Assembly: GCF_004295795.1 (NCBI RefSeq)
Contig: NZ_SEBR01000009.1
Span: 91,177 to 155,176, forward strand
DNA length: 64,000 bases
Direction of reading: 5' to 3'
Source: Flavobacterium sp.
Lineage (GTDB): Bacteria; Bacteroidota; Bacteroidia; Flavobacteriales; Flavobacteriaceae
Shown here: one piece after another, positions 16,101-22,612 of the stretch
Position numbering within the stretch: the first letter of the stretch is position 1
Layout of the letters: each line of letters begins with the position of its first letter
Program-made: the position numbers and the translations under genes
Notes under the pieces: generated by a model
Database searches by the model: none
Seen by the model: only the letters and a program-made list of their open reading frames with translations
What the model was told of the DNA's origin: nothing

Positions 16101-16336
16101 TGGTTTGGGCCTGCCGCCGAAGTCGTCGTGTTGTAGACAAGTTCAGAAACCGTGGGCGTCGTTACCGTCGCGACGTTCGTTGCCGCAAGCGCGATCCTTG
16201 GGATTAGCAATCCGTCATTTGTCGAGGCGATGTCGAGAGCGGCAGTTGGGGAAGTAGTGCCGATTCCGACCTGGGCCAGCGAAATGTTTCCAATAAAAAG
16301 AAGAATTAGAAAACTTCTGTAAGTAATCGTTTTCAT
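13166..16336 (-). CDS. Large exported protein with three 173-residue tandem repeats
   Basis: A 1056-residue exported protein from the ATG at 16336; TTG 16369 and ATG 16348 lie upstream in frame but would spoil the signal peptide. The signal peptide is residues 1-21 (MKTITYRSFLILLFIGNISL). It is followed by VGIGTTSPTAALDIAS, an opening common in Bacteroidota adhesin or tail-fibre-like proteins. Residues about 32-550 are three tandem units of 173 residues, each with LLIPRVAL, GYYYWDG, WIRLATG, DRWNISN, GQLQSYSLGTA and SFQTDTNTGVFSPSAD, then a partial fourth. The second half has short Gly-rich GVYG/GVLG strands suggesting a beta-roll. No T9SS domain is evident. A surface adhesin or filament role is a guess from composition. 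Confidence 0.75.
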   Translation of the reverse strand: MKTITYRSFLILLFIGNISLAQVGIGTTSPTAALDIASTNDGLLIPRIALAATNVATVTTPTVSELVYNTTTSAAGPNQVTPGYYYWDGTTWIRLSTGSNTFWALTGNAGTVAGTNFIGTTDAIDVRIKTNGTDRWNISNTNNGQLQSYSLGTAPIPAYSFQTDTNTGIFSPSADAIGFATFGIERARVDASGRLVVGATSANAMLDVNSANEGLLIPRVALTATNSALPLTTPTNSEMVFNNANAGTAPFNVTPGYYYWGGASWIRLATGVNNDWALTGNSGTVAGTNFIGTTDAVDVRIKTDGTDRWNISNANNGQLQSYSLGTAALPSYSFQTDTNTGVFSPSADALSVTTNGTERARFDNAGRFVIGAATANAMLDVNSATEGVLIPRVALTATNSASPLTLPTVSEMVYNTATSGVAPNNVVPSYYYWDGAVWVKVATGFNNDWTTTGNAGTLPGTNFVGTTDAADLRIKTGSADRWNISNANNGQLQSYSLGTAALPVYSFQTDTNTGVFSSNPDNLDFATNGTTKLRIPNADQVHALALGTALLPFYSFATDTNTGLFSPAADVLSLSTNGAEGLRMGTTSNVTIGATFAPANAAPANGLRVQGVGVFGKASGEDSRDVVSVHTSSTSYTNFTGYGNATAKRGFASYADAAGIGVLGASNNTGYGLVGLTKTSLSTYVKGNEGVVGQADGSTTAFIPIGVHGVIDETAAGNWKAAGVLGENNSLTPGIGFSGGSYNTANQGASSGVYGNFGSRVPTTSITQNSFLYGVIGDILPVGSGTSIPDTSGGVLGFGGNSNFGILGYRGASGIFYSVYGAGAIGGIALTNNGNRFAQKNIGTEKANNNIGLGIRGGFMGGYIAGSEYGMFSHGREFGAYVQGKTIVNEPIVKLTDNGSSERTATYVPTSTEIDVMTRGRGQLQNGTVFIPFKKSFSESVGDPETINVTVTPTQETKGVFVSRVTTQGFYVTENGSGTSNASFNWVAVGTQNGFENGVEISTTVMASDFDQKMIDVINAEQEKEGKSIHFDGQNVRFERLPESAINYSRKQSPKK
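14687..16243 (-). repeat. Three in-frame tandem repeats of 519 bp inside the surface-protein gene
   Basis: The same landmark (around CAATTGGCCGTTGTT) occurs at 14861, 15380 and 15899, exactly 519 bases (173 codons) apart. The copies have diverged at many silent positions while the protein stays similar, so the duplications are old and the length is under constraint. Confidence 0.85.
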
Positions 16337-16639
16337 AAGCGATAGCATTTGGGTAATTGTTCGACACAACCCAAAATTTCCATCGAGTGAAGATTAAAAT
16401 AGCGATAAAATGTTTTCGAAATTGTTGATGTTGAGCATTGTATTGATAGAGTTGGGTTGTGCACTACTAATTTACGGTTAAGTCGATTCGAAAGTTGTTA
16501 ATAAATCGCTTTTTGAGAATATTAATAAATAATTAAGAGTTGTTGGCCAACGGTTTTCTGAGAAATTCGGCTAAATTTTACCATTTATTTAACTCGGAAA
16601 CAGGCGTTTTGGGCAAAAATGGTTAGCTAAAGTTTTGAT

Positions 16640-16862
16640 GCGCATTTTGGCTGAGCGACAGGATTTTTGTAGCTGGAGGCCGATCGCACTAGTGCCGAAG
16701 CTGTATGTTCGTCAGATTGCCTAGCCCCGATCGCAGCGGCAGCCCCGAAGTTTCGCCATCGTGATTTTGCCGCAGTTTGCAGAGCGACCGAAGGAAGCTC
16801 CTGCAAACGCGTGCAAAAACCGATTGGGAAACGAGGGCTACAGCGCAGAGCGGGAATAAGCT
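16640..16862 (-). repeat. REP-like intergenic repeat, copy A (GAGCTTCCTnnGGTCGCT family)
   Basis: The minus strand carries the core GAGCTTCCTTCGGTCGCT (16800-16783), shared with 42172-42189 and 63432-63449. CCTAGCCCCGATCGCAGCGG and a facing GGGCTACAGCGCAGAGCGGG form the outer arms of a long imperfect stem. It fills most of the 600-base gap between the surface-protein gene and tRNA-Phe. The frame open across it overlaps the tRNA and is not a gene. The remaining part, 16337-16639, is AT-rich and should hold the surface-protein promoter, but I could not pick one box with confidence. Confidence 0.7.
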
Positions 16863-16942
16863 TCAAAAAATACTGAAGAAAAAACGTCGGTTGGTTACCG
16901 ACTGAAAACAAAAAAGCCCAAACTAGATGTTTGGGCTTTAAG

Positions 16943-17015
16943 TGGTACCTCCAGGAATCGAACCAGGGACACATGGATTTTCAGTCCATTGCTCTACCAA
17001 CTGAGCTAAGGTACC
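16943..17015 (-). tRNA. tRNA-Phe (GAA)
   Basis: A complete 73-nt cloverleaf. The 7-bp acceptor stem GGTACCT/AGGTACC has discriminator A; the D arm is GCTC-AGTTGGTA-GAGC; the anticodon arm ATGGA-CTGAAAA-TCCAT carries anticodon GAA; and the T loop is TTCGATT. The T stem CCTGG/CCTGG has a central T-T mismatch. CCA is not encoded (ACT follows). A matching promoter lies directly upstream. Confidence 0.96.
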
Positions 17016-17031
17016 GTTGCTGATGCGGGTG

Positions 17032-17061
17032 CAAATATAGAACGATTTTTTATTTGTGCAA
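17032..17061 (-). promoter_or_regulatory. Promoter of tRNA-Phe
   Basis: On the minus strand TTG (17061-17059), 19 nt, then TATATTTG (17039-17032): an exact match to the Bacteroidota consensus TTG-N17-23-TAnnTTTG. The tRNA 5' end is 16 bases beyond the -7 box. Confidence 0.75.
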
Positions 17062-17089
17062 AAGAAATTTTTCGGAAAAAATCTATTCG

Positions 17090-17097
17090 TACTTTTG
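17090..17097 (+). promoter_or_regulatory. -7 box TACTTTTG before coaX
   Basis: A perfect TAnnTTTG box ends 6 bases before the ATG at 17104. Transcription should begin at or within a base or two of the start codon, which rules out the upstream in-frame codon at 17056 as the start. The -33 element is degenerate. Confidence 0.6.
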
Positions 17098-17103
17098 CGC
17101 CCG

Positions 17104-17835
17104 ATGGTACTTACAATCGATATAGGAAACACGCGAACCAAAGGCGCTGTCTTTGAAGGTAATGCGGTTTTGGAGCAGTTCGTGACTCCGGAAAAAGAAT
17201 GGCAAAATAAAGTTTCAGAAATTTTGGATTTGTATCCGAAAGTGGACGATTTGGTCGTTTCTTCGGTCGGAAAAACGCAAATTGAGCACCTCGAGAACTT
17301 CAAAAACCGAGTAAAAATCCATTTCATTTCCCACGAATCGAAATTTCCTTTCGTCAATTTGTATGAAACGCCCAAAACTTTGGGTATCGACCGCATGGTT
17401 TTGTCGGCTGGCGCGGTGCTTCAGTTTCCAAAGCAAAATAGATTGGTTATCGATGCCGGAACTTGCGTCACCTACGATTATATAGATGAGGATGACAACT
17501 ACCTCGGAGGCGCGATTTCCCCGGGAATCAGGTTGCGTTATGAGGCGTTGCACGAGTATACCGCGAGATTGCCTTTGCTCGAAAGGGAAATTCCGTCTGG
17601 CGACATCGGAAATTCTACTGCCCAAGCTATACATTCTGGCGTTGTAAACGGTGTCGTGAAAGAAATCGACGGCTTCGTAAATTCCTGGACAAGTGGACGA
17701 TCAAACTTTATCATTATTTTAACTGGGGGCGATGCGCTTTTTTTGGCTGGGCAATTAAAAAATATCATCTTTGCCAATCCAAATTTTCTGTTAGAAAGTT
17801 TAAACCAAACATTTCAATTCAGCCTAAATGATTAA
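17104..17835 (+). CDS. coaX: Type III pantothenate kinase
   Basis: A 243-residue ASKHA-fold kinase that phosphorylates pantothenate in the first step of coenzyme A synthesis in the cytoplasm. The diagnostic motifs of the type III family are in order: the N-terminal phosphate loop TIDIGNTRTKGAVFE (residues 4-18), TLGIDRMVLSAGA with the GxDR motif near 97-103, VIDAGTCVTYDYID near 117-130, and GGAISPG near 136-142. Length is normal. Start chosen from the -7 box 6 bases upstream. The stop overlaps the next gene by 8 bases, making it the first gene of an envelope operon, an order commonly seen in flavobacteria. Confidence 0.95.
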   Translation: MVLTIDIGNTRTKGAVFEGNAVLEQFVTPEKEWQNKVSEILDLYPKVDDLVVSSVGKTQIEHLENFKNRVKIHFISHESKFPFVNLYETPKTLGIDRMVLSAGAVLQFPKQNRLVIDAGTCVTYDYIDEDDNYLGGAISPGIRLRYEALHEYTARLPLLEREIPSGDIGNSTAQAIHSGVVNGVVKEIDGFVNSWTSGRSNFIIILTGGDALFLAGQLKNIIFANPNFLLESLNQTFQFSLND

Positions 17836-19099
17836 AAAAATTCTGGTAAGCGCCTGCTTGCTGCTGTCATTGATTTCCTTTGCACAGGAAGGCAGTTATT
17901 CTCCTTACTCTTTTTACGGAATTGGCGACCAACGTTTCAAAGGCACTGCCGAGACTCGCGCCATGGGCGGATTGTCGATTTTCGCAGATTCGATTCACAT
18001 CAATTTACAGAATCCGGCGTCGTTTGGATCTTTGAAATGGACTAGTTTTTCAGTAGGAGGAACCAACTCGTGGGCAACTTTGAATACCGAAGATCGCGAG
18101 GAAAAAGCCAAGCGATTCACTTTGGATTACCTCGCAGTCGGACTTCCATTCAAAAAAGGCGGGATTGCTTTCGGTTTGATGCCTTACACTTCTGTTGGAT
18201 ACAAAGTACAAAGTCTCCAGACACAAATTCCAAGCCCGGGCGATACGACCAGGATCATCAACAGGTTCGAAGGCAACGGCGGAATCAACCGCGTTTTCTT
18301 GGGCGGAGGTTACGAAATCACAAGCAATTTGAGAGTGGGAGTAGACGTGAATTTCAACTTCGGGAAAGTAGAAACGACCTCTCTGGCGCAAGCCGAAGGA
18401 ATACAGTTCGGGACACGCGAAATCAACGAATCGCGTTTTTCGGGTTTCAGTGCCAACATAGGCGCGATGTACGAACGCAAAATCAGCAAAAAACTCAAAG
18501 GATTCGCCGCGGCGACCTTTACACCACAGACAGATTTGCGCGCCGTCGGATACCGGAATATCGCAACGGTCCAAATCAGGCAGATTGGCGGAGTCGCCAT
18601 CGTAGATCAGGACACGATTTTCAGCGACAGGGTAAGCAAATTGAAACTTCCGTCGAAATTCTCGTTGGGATTCGGATTGGGCGTGCCCAGAAAATGGCAG
18701 GCCGGAGCCGAAGTCACGTTCACGGGAGCAAAAGATTTACAGAATCGCGTGTCCGATTTCGGGAATGCGAGATTCGAGAACGCAATAAAATATTCCATCG
18801 GAGGTTATTATATTCCAAACTACAACTCGTTCAGCAGTTATTGGGACAGAGTCGTGATCCGCGCAGGCGCACGCTATGAAAACACCGGATTGGTCCTGAA
18901 CAACCAGAAAATCCGCGATGCGGCCGGAACGTTGGGCTTCGGAATGCCGATTCCGGGATTGATGTCAAATATCAACGTCAATCTGGAATACGGAAAACGC
19001 GGCACGAAAGCCTACGGACTCATTGAGGAAAACTACGTCAACGTCGGAATCGGGCTTTCTTTCAACGACCGTTGGTTCGTGAAACGCCGTTACGACTAA
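17828..19099 (+). CDS. Outer-membrane beta-barrel protein (FadL/porin-like)
   Basis: A 423-residue protein with a signal peptide (about 1-19, ending ISFAQ) and a pattern of alternating strands ending in a long barrel. The N-terminal YSPYSFYGIGDQRF and the ETRAMGGLSIFADSIHINLQNPAS motif resemble the hatch segment of the FadL-like or porV-like families of Bacteroidota, where 'RAMGG' and 'NPA' are recurrent. The C-terminal residues (WFVKRRYD) lack the classic final aromatic. It overlaps coaX by 8 bases and is followed by the TPR gene after 12 bases. Substrate unknown; the family assignment rests on pattern rather than a decisive motif. Confidence 0.75.
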   Translation: MIKKILVSACLLLSLISFAQEGSYSPYSFYGIGDQRFKGTAETRAMGGLSIFADSIHINLQNPASFGSLKWTSFSVGGTNSWATLNTEDREEKAKRFTLDYLAVGLPFKKGGIAFGLMPYTSVGYKVQSLQTQIPSPGDTTRIINRFEGNGGINRVFLGGGYEITSNLRVGVDVNFNFGKVETTSLAQAEGIQFGTREINESRFSGFSANIGAMYERKISKKLKGFAAATFTPQTDLRAVGYRNIATVQIRQIGGVAIVDQDTIFSDRVSKLKLPSKFSLGFGLGVPRKWQAGAEVTFTGAKDLQNRVSDFGNARFENAIKYSIGGYYIPNYNSFSSYWDRVVIRAGARYENTGLVLNNQKIRDAAGTLGFGMPIPGLMSNINVNLEYGKRGTKAYGLIEENYVNVGIGLSFNDRWFVKRRYD

Positions 19100-19111
19100 A
19101 AAACAACTTTT

Positions 19112-20398
19112 ATGAAAAGTACGTTTCTTGCATTGATCGCCTTTTTTGGCATCGCGATGGCTTCGGCCCAAAACAATCCCGAGAAACAATGTAAGGCTTT
19201 GCAGCGCTCGGTTGACAGTCTCGTCAATACAAACGATGCGGAGAAAGCGTACGCCGTCTGGCTGAATCTTCGCAAGGTTTGTCCGAACAATGAAAAGACG
19301 TATACGACAGGATTCGATCTTTTGCGCCTTCGGATACAAAAGTTGAAAGACGACGAAAAAACGGCCGGCGTCAAGGAATTGCTGAAGCTTTACGACGATT
19401 TCAACAAAAACGTTCCCGCGAACACGAGTCCGGTTTTGATGAACAAGGCTATGGCTATGCAAAAGTACAAGGCCGCGCCTGACGAGGAAATCTACAATTT
19501 GCTGGATATTGCGTATTCCAAAAATCCGATGGCTTTCGCCGATACAGATGCGATTTACTTGTATCACAAACTGTATTACGACAAGTTCAAGGCTGGCGAC
19601 AAGACAATCACTCCAAATAAAATCCTTAGAAAAACCGATGATTTGGTGGCACACGTCGAGAAATTGACGGTTGCCGACGAAAAGTCGAAAAAGGCGAACG
19701 AAAGACTTGCCAGAGCGCTGCGCAATCTCGTGAAAGACGTTTCGACCTGCGAAAATCTCGATGCTTATTACGGGGAAGTTTTCGAAAAGAGAAAATCCGA
19801 TACGCTTTGGTTGGCGGTCGCTTTAGATGCTTTGGCCGAAAACAATTGCCGAAACAGCAAACTTTTCCAGCAGGTCACAGACTTGCAACAAAGCACGAAA
19901 CCTTCGGCGAAGTCAGCTTACAACGCAGGATCGGCCGCTTACCAGAAGGCAGATTTCGCGAACGCGGCCAAATATTTCATTCAATCTGCGGAACTTTCCA
20001 AAGATCCGAGTGAAAAAGCCGATACCTATTTCACGTTGGCCTCGACGATTTACGTCGGACGAGACAAGGCCAAACAGAAGGAATTTGCGTTGAAAGCGCT
20101 CGAAGTCAAAAAGGATTATGCAAAATCATATATTTTGTTGGCGCAACTTTACGCAGAATCCGGATCGGAATGCGGAAAGTCGGAATTCGAGAAAAAAGCG
20201 TTGAATCTGCTTGCGATCGAAACTTTGAAGAAAGCGATTTCGGTCAACAAAAACATGGGCGGACTCGACAAGGTGATCAAATCTTACGAGAAAAAGGCGC
20301 CGACCCAAAAAGAGATCAAAGACGCCAAGATGGGCGGAAAAACCGTACATTTCGATTGTTGGATAAATGAATCGGTACTCATTCCGGAGGCAAAATGA
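19112..20398 (+). CDS. Exported TPR-repeat protein
   Basis: A 428-residue periplasmic protein: the signal peptide (1-20, ending ASAQ) is followed by an all-helical, charged sequence. Tetratricopeptide-like pairs are clearest at about 270-380 (SAYNAGSAAYQKADFANAAK, then a helix ending KALEVKKDYAKSYILLAQLY). It shares the operon with an outer-membrane barrel and lptC. TPR proteins usually act as assembly platforms, so a role in building envelope machinery is plausible, but the partner is not known. The stop overlaps the lptC start in an ATGA arrangement. Confidence 0.8.
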   Translation: MKSTFLALIAFFGIAMASAQNNPEKQCKALQRSVDSLVNTNDAEKAYAVWLNLRKVCPNNEKTYTTGFDLLRLRIQKLKDDEKTAGVKELLKLYDDFNKNVPANTSPVLMNKAMAMQKYKAAPDEEIYNLLDIAYSKNPMAFADTDAIYLYHKLYYDKFKAGDKTITPNKILRKTDDLVAHVEKLTVADEKSKKANERLARALRNLVKDVSTCENLDAYYGEVFEKRKSDTLWLAVALDALAENNCRNSKLFQQVTDLQQSTKPSAKSAYNAGSAAYQKADFANAAKYFIQSAELSKDPSEKADTYFTLASTIYVGRDKAKQKEFALKALEVKKDYAKSYILLAQLYAESGSECGKSEFEKKALNLLAIETLKKAISVNKNMGGLDKVIKSYEKKAPTQKEIKDAKMGGKTVHFDCWINESVLIPEAK

Positions 20399-20949
20399 TG
20401 CAATCTTTCCTAAATAAAATCGGCGTTTTTGGCGTTCTTGCTTTTACTCTCGCGGCTTGCGAAGGGAATTTCAAGGAAGTGCAAAAGCTTGGTTTTTCAG
20501 AATTCACGCCAAGCGGTGAAGCCGACGATTTCAATCTCAAGTACACCGATTCGGGCCGCATCACATCGGTTTTGATCAGTCCGAAAATGCTCGATTACGC
20601 CACGGCGCGCTATCCGTTTACCGAATTTCCGAAAGGCATAAACGTCACTTTGTACGACAAAAAAGGTGCTAAAACCTACGTGACTTCCAATTATGCCGTG
20701 CAATACAAAAACACTGACATGATCGATCTTCAGGGCAATGTCAACATTTGGAACGACGAAGGTTCACGCCTTCAGACCGAACAATTGTACTTCGATCAAA
20801 AAAACGAGTGGTTTTTCACCGAACAAAAATTTAAATTTACCGATCCCAAAGGTGTTTCCTATGGGCAAGGCATCGATTTCAGCAAGGATTTCAAGATCGT
20901 GAATTCACAGAAAATCTCCGGGCAAATCGAAAAATCAAACGACTTCTAA
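20395..20949 (+). CDS. lptC: LPS export ABC transporter periplasmic component LptC
   Basis: A 184-residue lipoprotein-type LptC, which takes LPS from the LptBFG transporter to the periplasmic bridge. The N terminus carries a lipobox LAAC with Cys22. The LptC/OstA-like beta-jellyroll follows, with the repeated hydrophobic strands GINVTLYDKKGAKTYVTSNY and NTDMIDLQGNVNIWNDEGSRL (about 82-130), the 'G-V-I/L' spine typical of this fold, then EQLYFDQKNEWFFTEQKFKF. The lipoprotein form is common in Bacteroidota. It overlaps the TPR gene by 4 bases; an ATG immediately after (20398) is a possible alternative start. Confidence 0.85.
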   Translation: MMQSFLNKIGVFGVLAFTLAACEGNFKEVQKLGFSEFTPSGEADDFNLKYTDSGRITSVLISPKMLDYATARYPFTEFPKGINVTLYDKKGAKTYVTSNYAVQYKNTDMIDLQGNVNIWNDEGSRLQTEQLYFDQKNEWFFTEQKFKFTDPKGVSYGQGIDFSKDFKIVNSQKISGQIEKSNDF

Positions 20950-20950
20950 C

Positions 20951-21154
20951 ATGAACGGATATTTTAAACTGGTTCCATTTGTCTATCTTGCCGCGGCGTT
21001 GTTTTTCCTGTATTCGGCCTATGCGAATTACAATGAACAAATGGAAAGTTGGTGGATTTGGCTTGCGCTTTCAGGACTTTGCGTGTTCATGTTTTTCTTC
21101 CGCAGACGTTTCGCCAAGAAATTCATGGATCAGAATCAGCAGCCAAAAAAATAA
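20951..21154 (+). CDS. Small two-helix membrane protein
   Basis: A 67-residue protein with two predicted transmembrane helices (about 6-23 and 34-49, the latter containing WWIWLALSGLCVFMFFF) and a basic C-terminal tail (RRRFAKKF...QQPKK). I recognise no family. It is packed 1 base after lptC and 3 bases before the CNNM gene, so it is co-transcribed with envelope genes. Small proteins of this kind are commonly found in this flavobacterial cluster, and its function is unknown. Confidence 0.75.
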   Translation: MNGYFKLVPFVYLAAALFFLYSAYANYNEQMESWWIWLALSGLCVFMFFFRRRFAKKFMDQNQQPKK

Positions 21155-21157
21155 GCT

Positions 21158-22411
21158 ATGGAAGTCAGTATCATCATAACCAGCCTGATACTGGCGGCGT
21201 TTTTCTCGGGAATGGAAATCGCCTTCATTTCCTCGAACAAGATTTACCTTGAGATCGAGAAGCGGCAGGACGATTTTTTGTCGCAGATTTTGTCCAAACT
21301 CACAGAAAAACCTTCGAAATTCATCGCTTCGATGCTGGTCGGGAACAATCTCGCGTTGGTCGTTTACGGATTTTTTGTCTCGCGATTGATCCTGAGGTTG
21401 ATTCTTCCTTATGATTTGACCGTCGCGTCGAATTTGCTGATCCAGTCGGCGATCGCTACGATTGTAATTGTCTTTACTTCTGAATTCCTTCCGAAGGTTT
21501 TCTTCCATATTTACGCCAACAGCCTGATTCGCTTTTTCGCGCTTCCGGCTTACGTTTTCTACAAGATTTTCTATTATGTTTCGTCTGGCGTGCTTTGGTT
21601 GTCCGATGTCGTTCTAAAGAAGTTTTTTAGAACGGGAAGCGATCCGGTTCAGGTTTTTTTCAGCAAAGTCGAACTCGGGAATTTCATAACGGAGCAGATG
21701 AGTTCGGTCAACGAGAACGAGGAAGTCGATTCGGAAATTCAGATTTTCCAGAATGCGCTCGATTTCTCCGAGGTCAAGGCGCGCGACATCATGACGCCAA
21801 GAATGGAGATTTCGGCCATCGATCTGTTTGCGCCGATTTCCGAATTGAAAGCGCTTTTCATCGACACCGGATATTCCAAAATTCTCGTCTACCAGGATTC
21901 GTTGGACGATATAGTCGGCTATGTGCATTCGTTCGATTTGTTCCGAAAACCGCGCACTGTCAAGTCTATAGTGATTCCGGTGGAATTCGTTCCGCAGACC
22001 ATATATATTAAGGACGCGATGGATCAACTCACCAAAAAGCGCAAGAGCGTGGCGGTCGTTCTCGACGAATACGGCGGAACTGCGGGAATCGTGACCATGG
22101 AGGACATCGTCGAGGAACTTTTTGGCGAAATAGAGGACGAACACGATGAGGTCGAACTATTGACCGAAGAAAAGCTCGACGAAAGTACTTGGCTTTTTTC
22201 TACGAGACACGACGTCGAATATCTGAACGAAACCTACGATCTCGAAATTCCGGAAGGCGATTCTTACAGCACGCTAGGCGGTTTCATCGTCAATTCGGTG
22301 AACGAGATTCCGCAAAAAGGCCAACAGCTTTCCATCGGCAAATTCCGGTTTTCGATCGAGGAAGCGACCGCCAAGAAAATCGTGTTGGTTAAGATGACGG
22401 TTTCGGCCTGA
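21158..22411 (+). CDS. CNNM/CorC-family transporter (hemolysin C-like protein)
   Basis: A 417-residue membrane protein. Residues about 1-180 form the CNNM (DUF21) transmembrane domain with several helices and the motif FFSGMEIAFISSNK near 13-26. A pair of CBS domains follows (about 200-325: ARDIMTPRMEISAIDLFAPI, then VAVVLDEYGGTAGIVTMEDI). The C terminus is the CorC/HlyC transporter-associated domain (about 340-415, ending EATAKKIVLVKM). Relatives export Mg2+ or Co2+, and CBS pairs bind adenine nucleotides. The name hemolysin is historical. It ends the coaX-lptC run; the PpiD-like gene follows after 200 bases. Confidence 0.92.
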   Translation: MEVSIIITSLILAAFFSGMEIAFISSNKIYLEIEKRQDDFLSQILSKLTEKPSKFIASMLVGNNLALVVYGFFVSRLILRLILPYDLTVASNLLIQSAIATIVIVFTSEFLPKVFFHIYANSLIRFFALPAYVFYKIFYYVSSGVLWLSDVVLKKFFRTGSDPVQVFFSKVELGNFITEQMSSVNENEEVDSEIQIFQNALDFSEVKARDIMTPRMEISAIDLFAPISELKALFIDTGYSKILVYQDSLDDIVGYVHSFDLFRKPRTVKSIVIPVEFVPQTIYIKDAMDQLTKKRKSVAVVLDEYGGTAGIVTMEDIVEELFGEIEDEHDEVELLTEEKLDESTWLFSTRHDVEYLNETYDLEIPEGDSYSTLGGFIVNSVNEIPQKGQQLSIGKFRFSIEEATAKKIVLVKMTVSA

Positions 22412-22612
22412 AATCGATTCCAGCTTTTTTATTTCCGACTTCGAGACTTTGTTATTCCGACAATTTCGGCATCCGCGGAAGCGCAATCCATAGCCATATT
22501 TTTCGGCTGCGAAAAGAAAATCCAACTTTGAAAGCAAATATTCCGCTCAACTTATGGTTATTAAATAGATAATTGTATTTTCGCAAACTGAATTAAAAAT
22601 CAAGAGTATAAA

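Noticed and set aside
16627..16974. 115-codon minus-strand frame near tRNA-Phe
   Set aside because: It overlaps the 3' part of the tRNA and otherwise translates REP-like copy A.
16943..17015. tRNA-Phe as a pseudogene because of a T-T mismatch in the T stem
   Set aside because: All other stems are perfect, invariant loop bases are present and a consensus promoter precedes it. As far as I recall, the same mismatch occurs in other flavobacterial tRNA-Phe genes.
22412..22450. Terminator after the CNNM gene
   Set aside because: CTGAAATCGATTCCAG before a T-run is nearly palindromic, but the stem would have a mismatch and almost no loop, so I do not call it.
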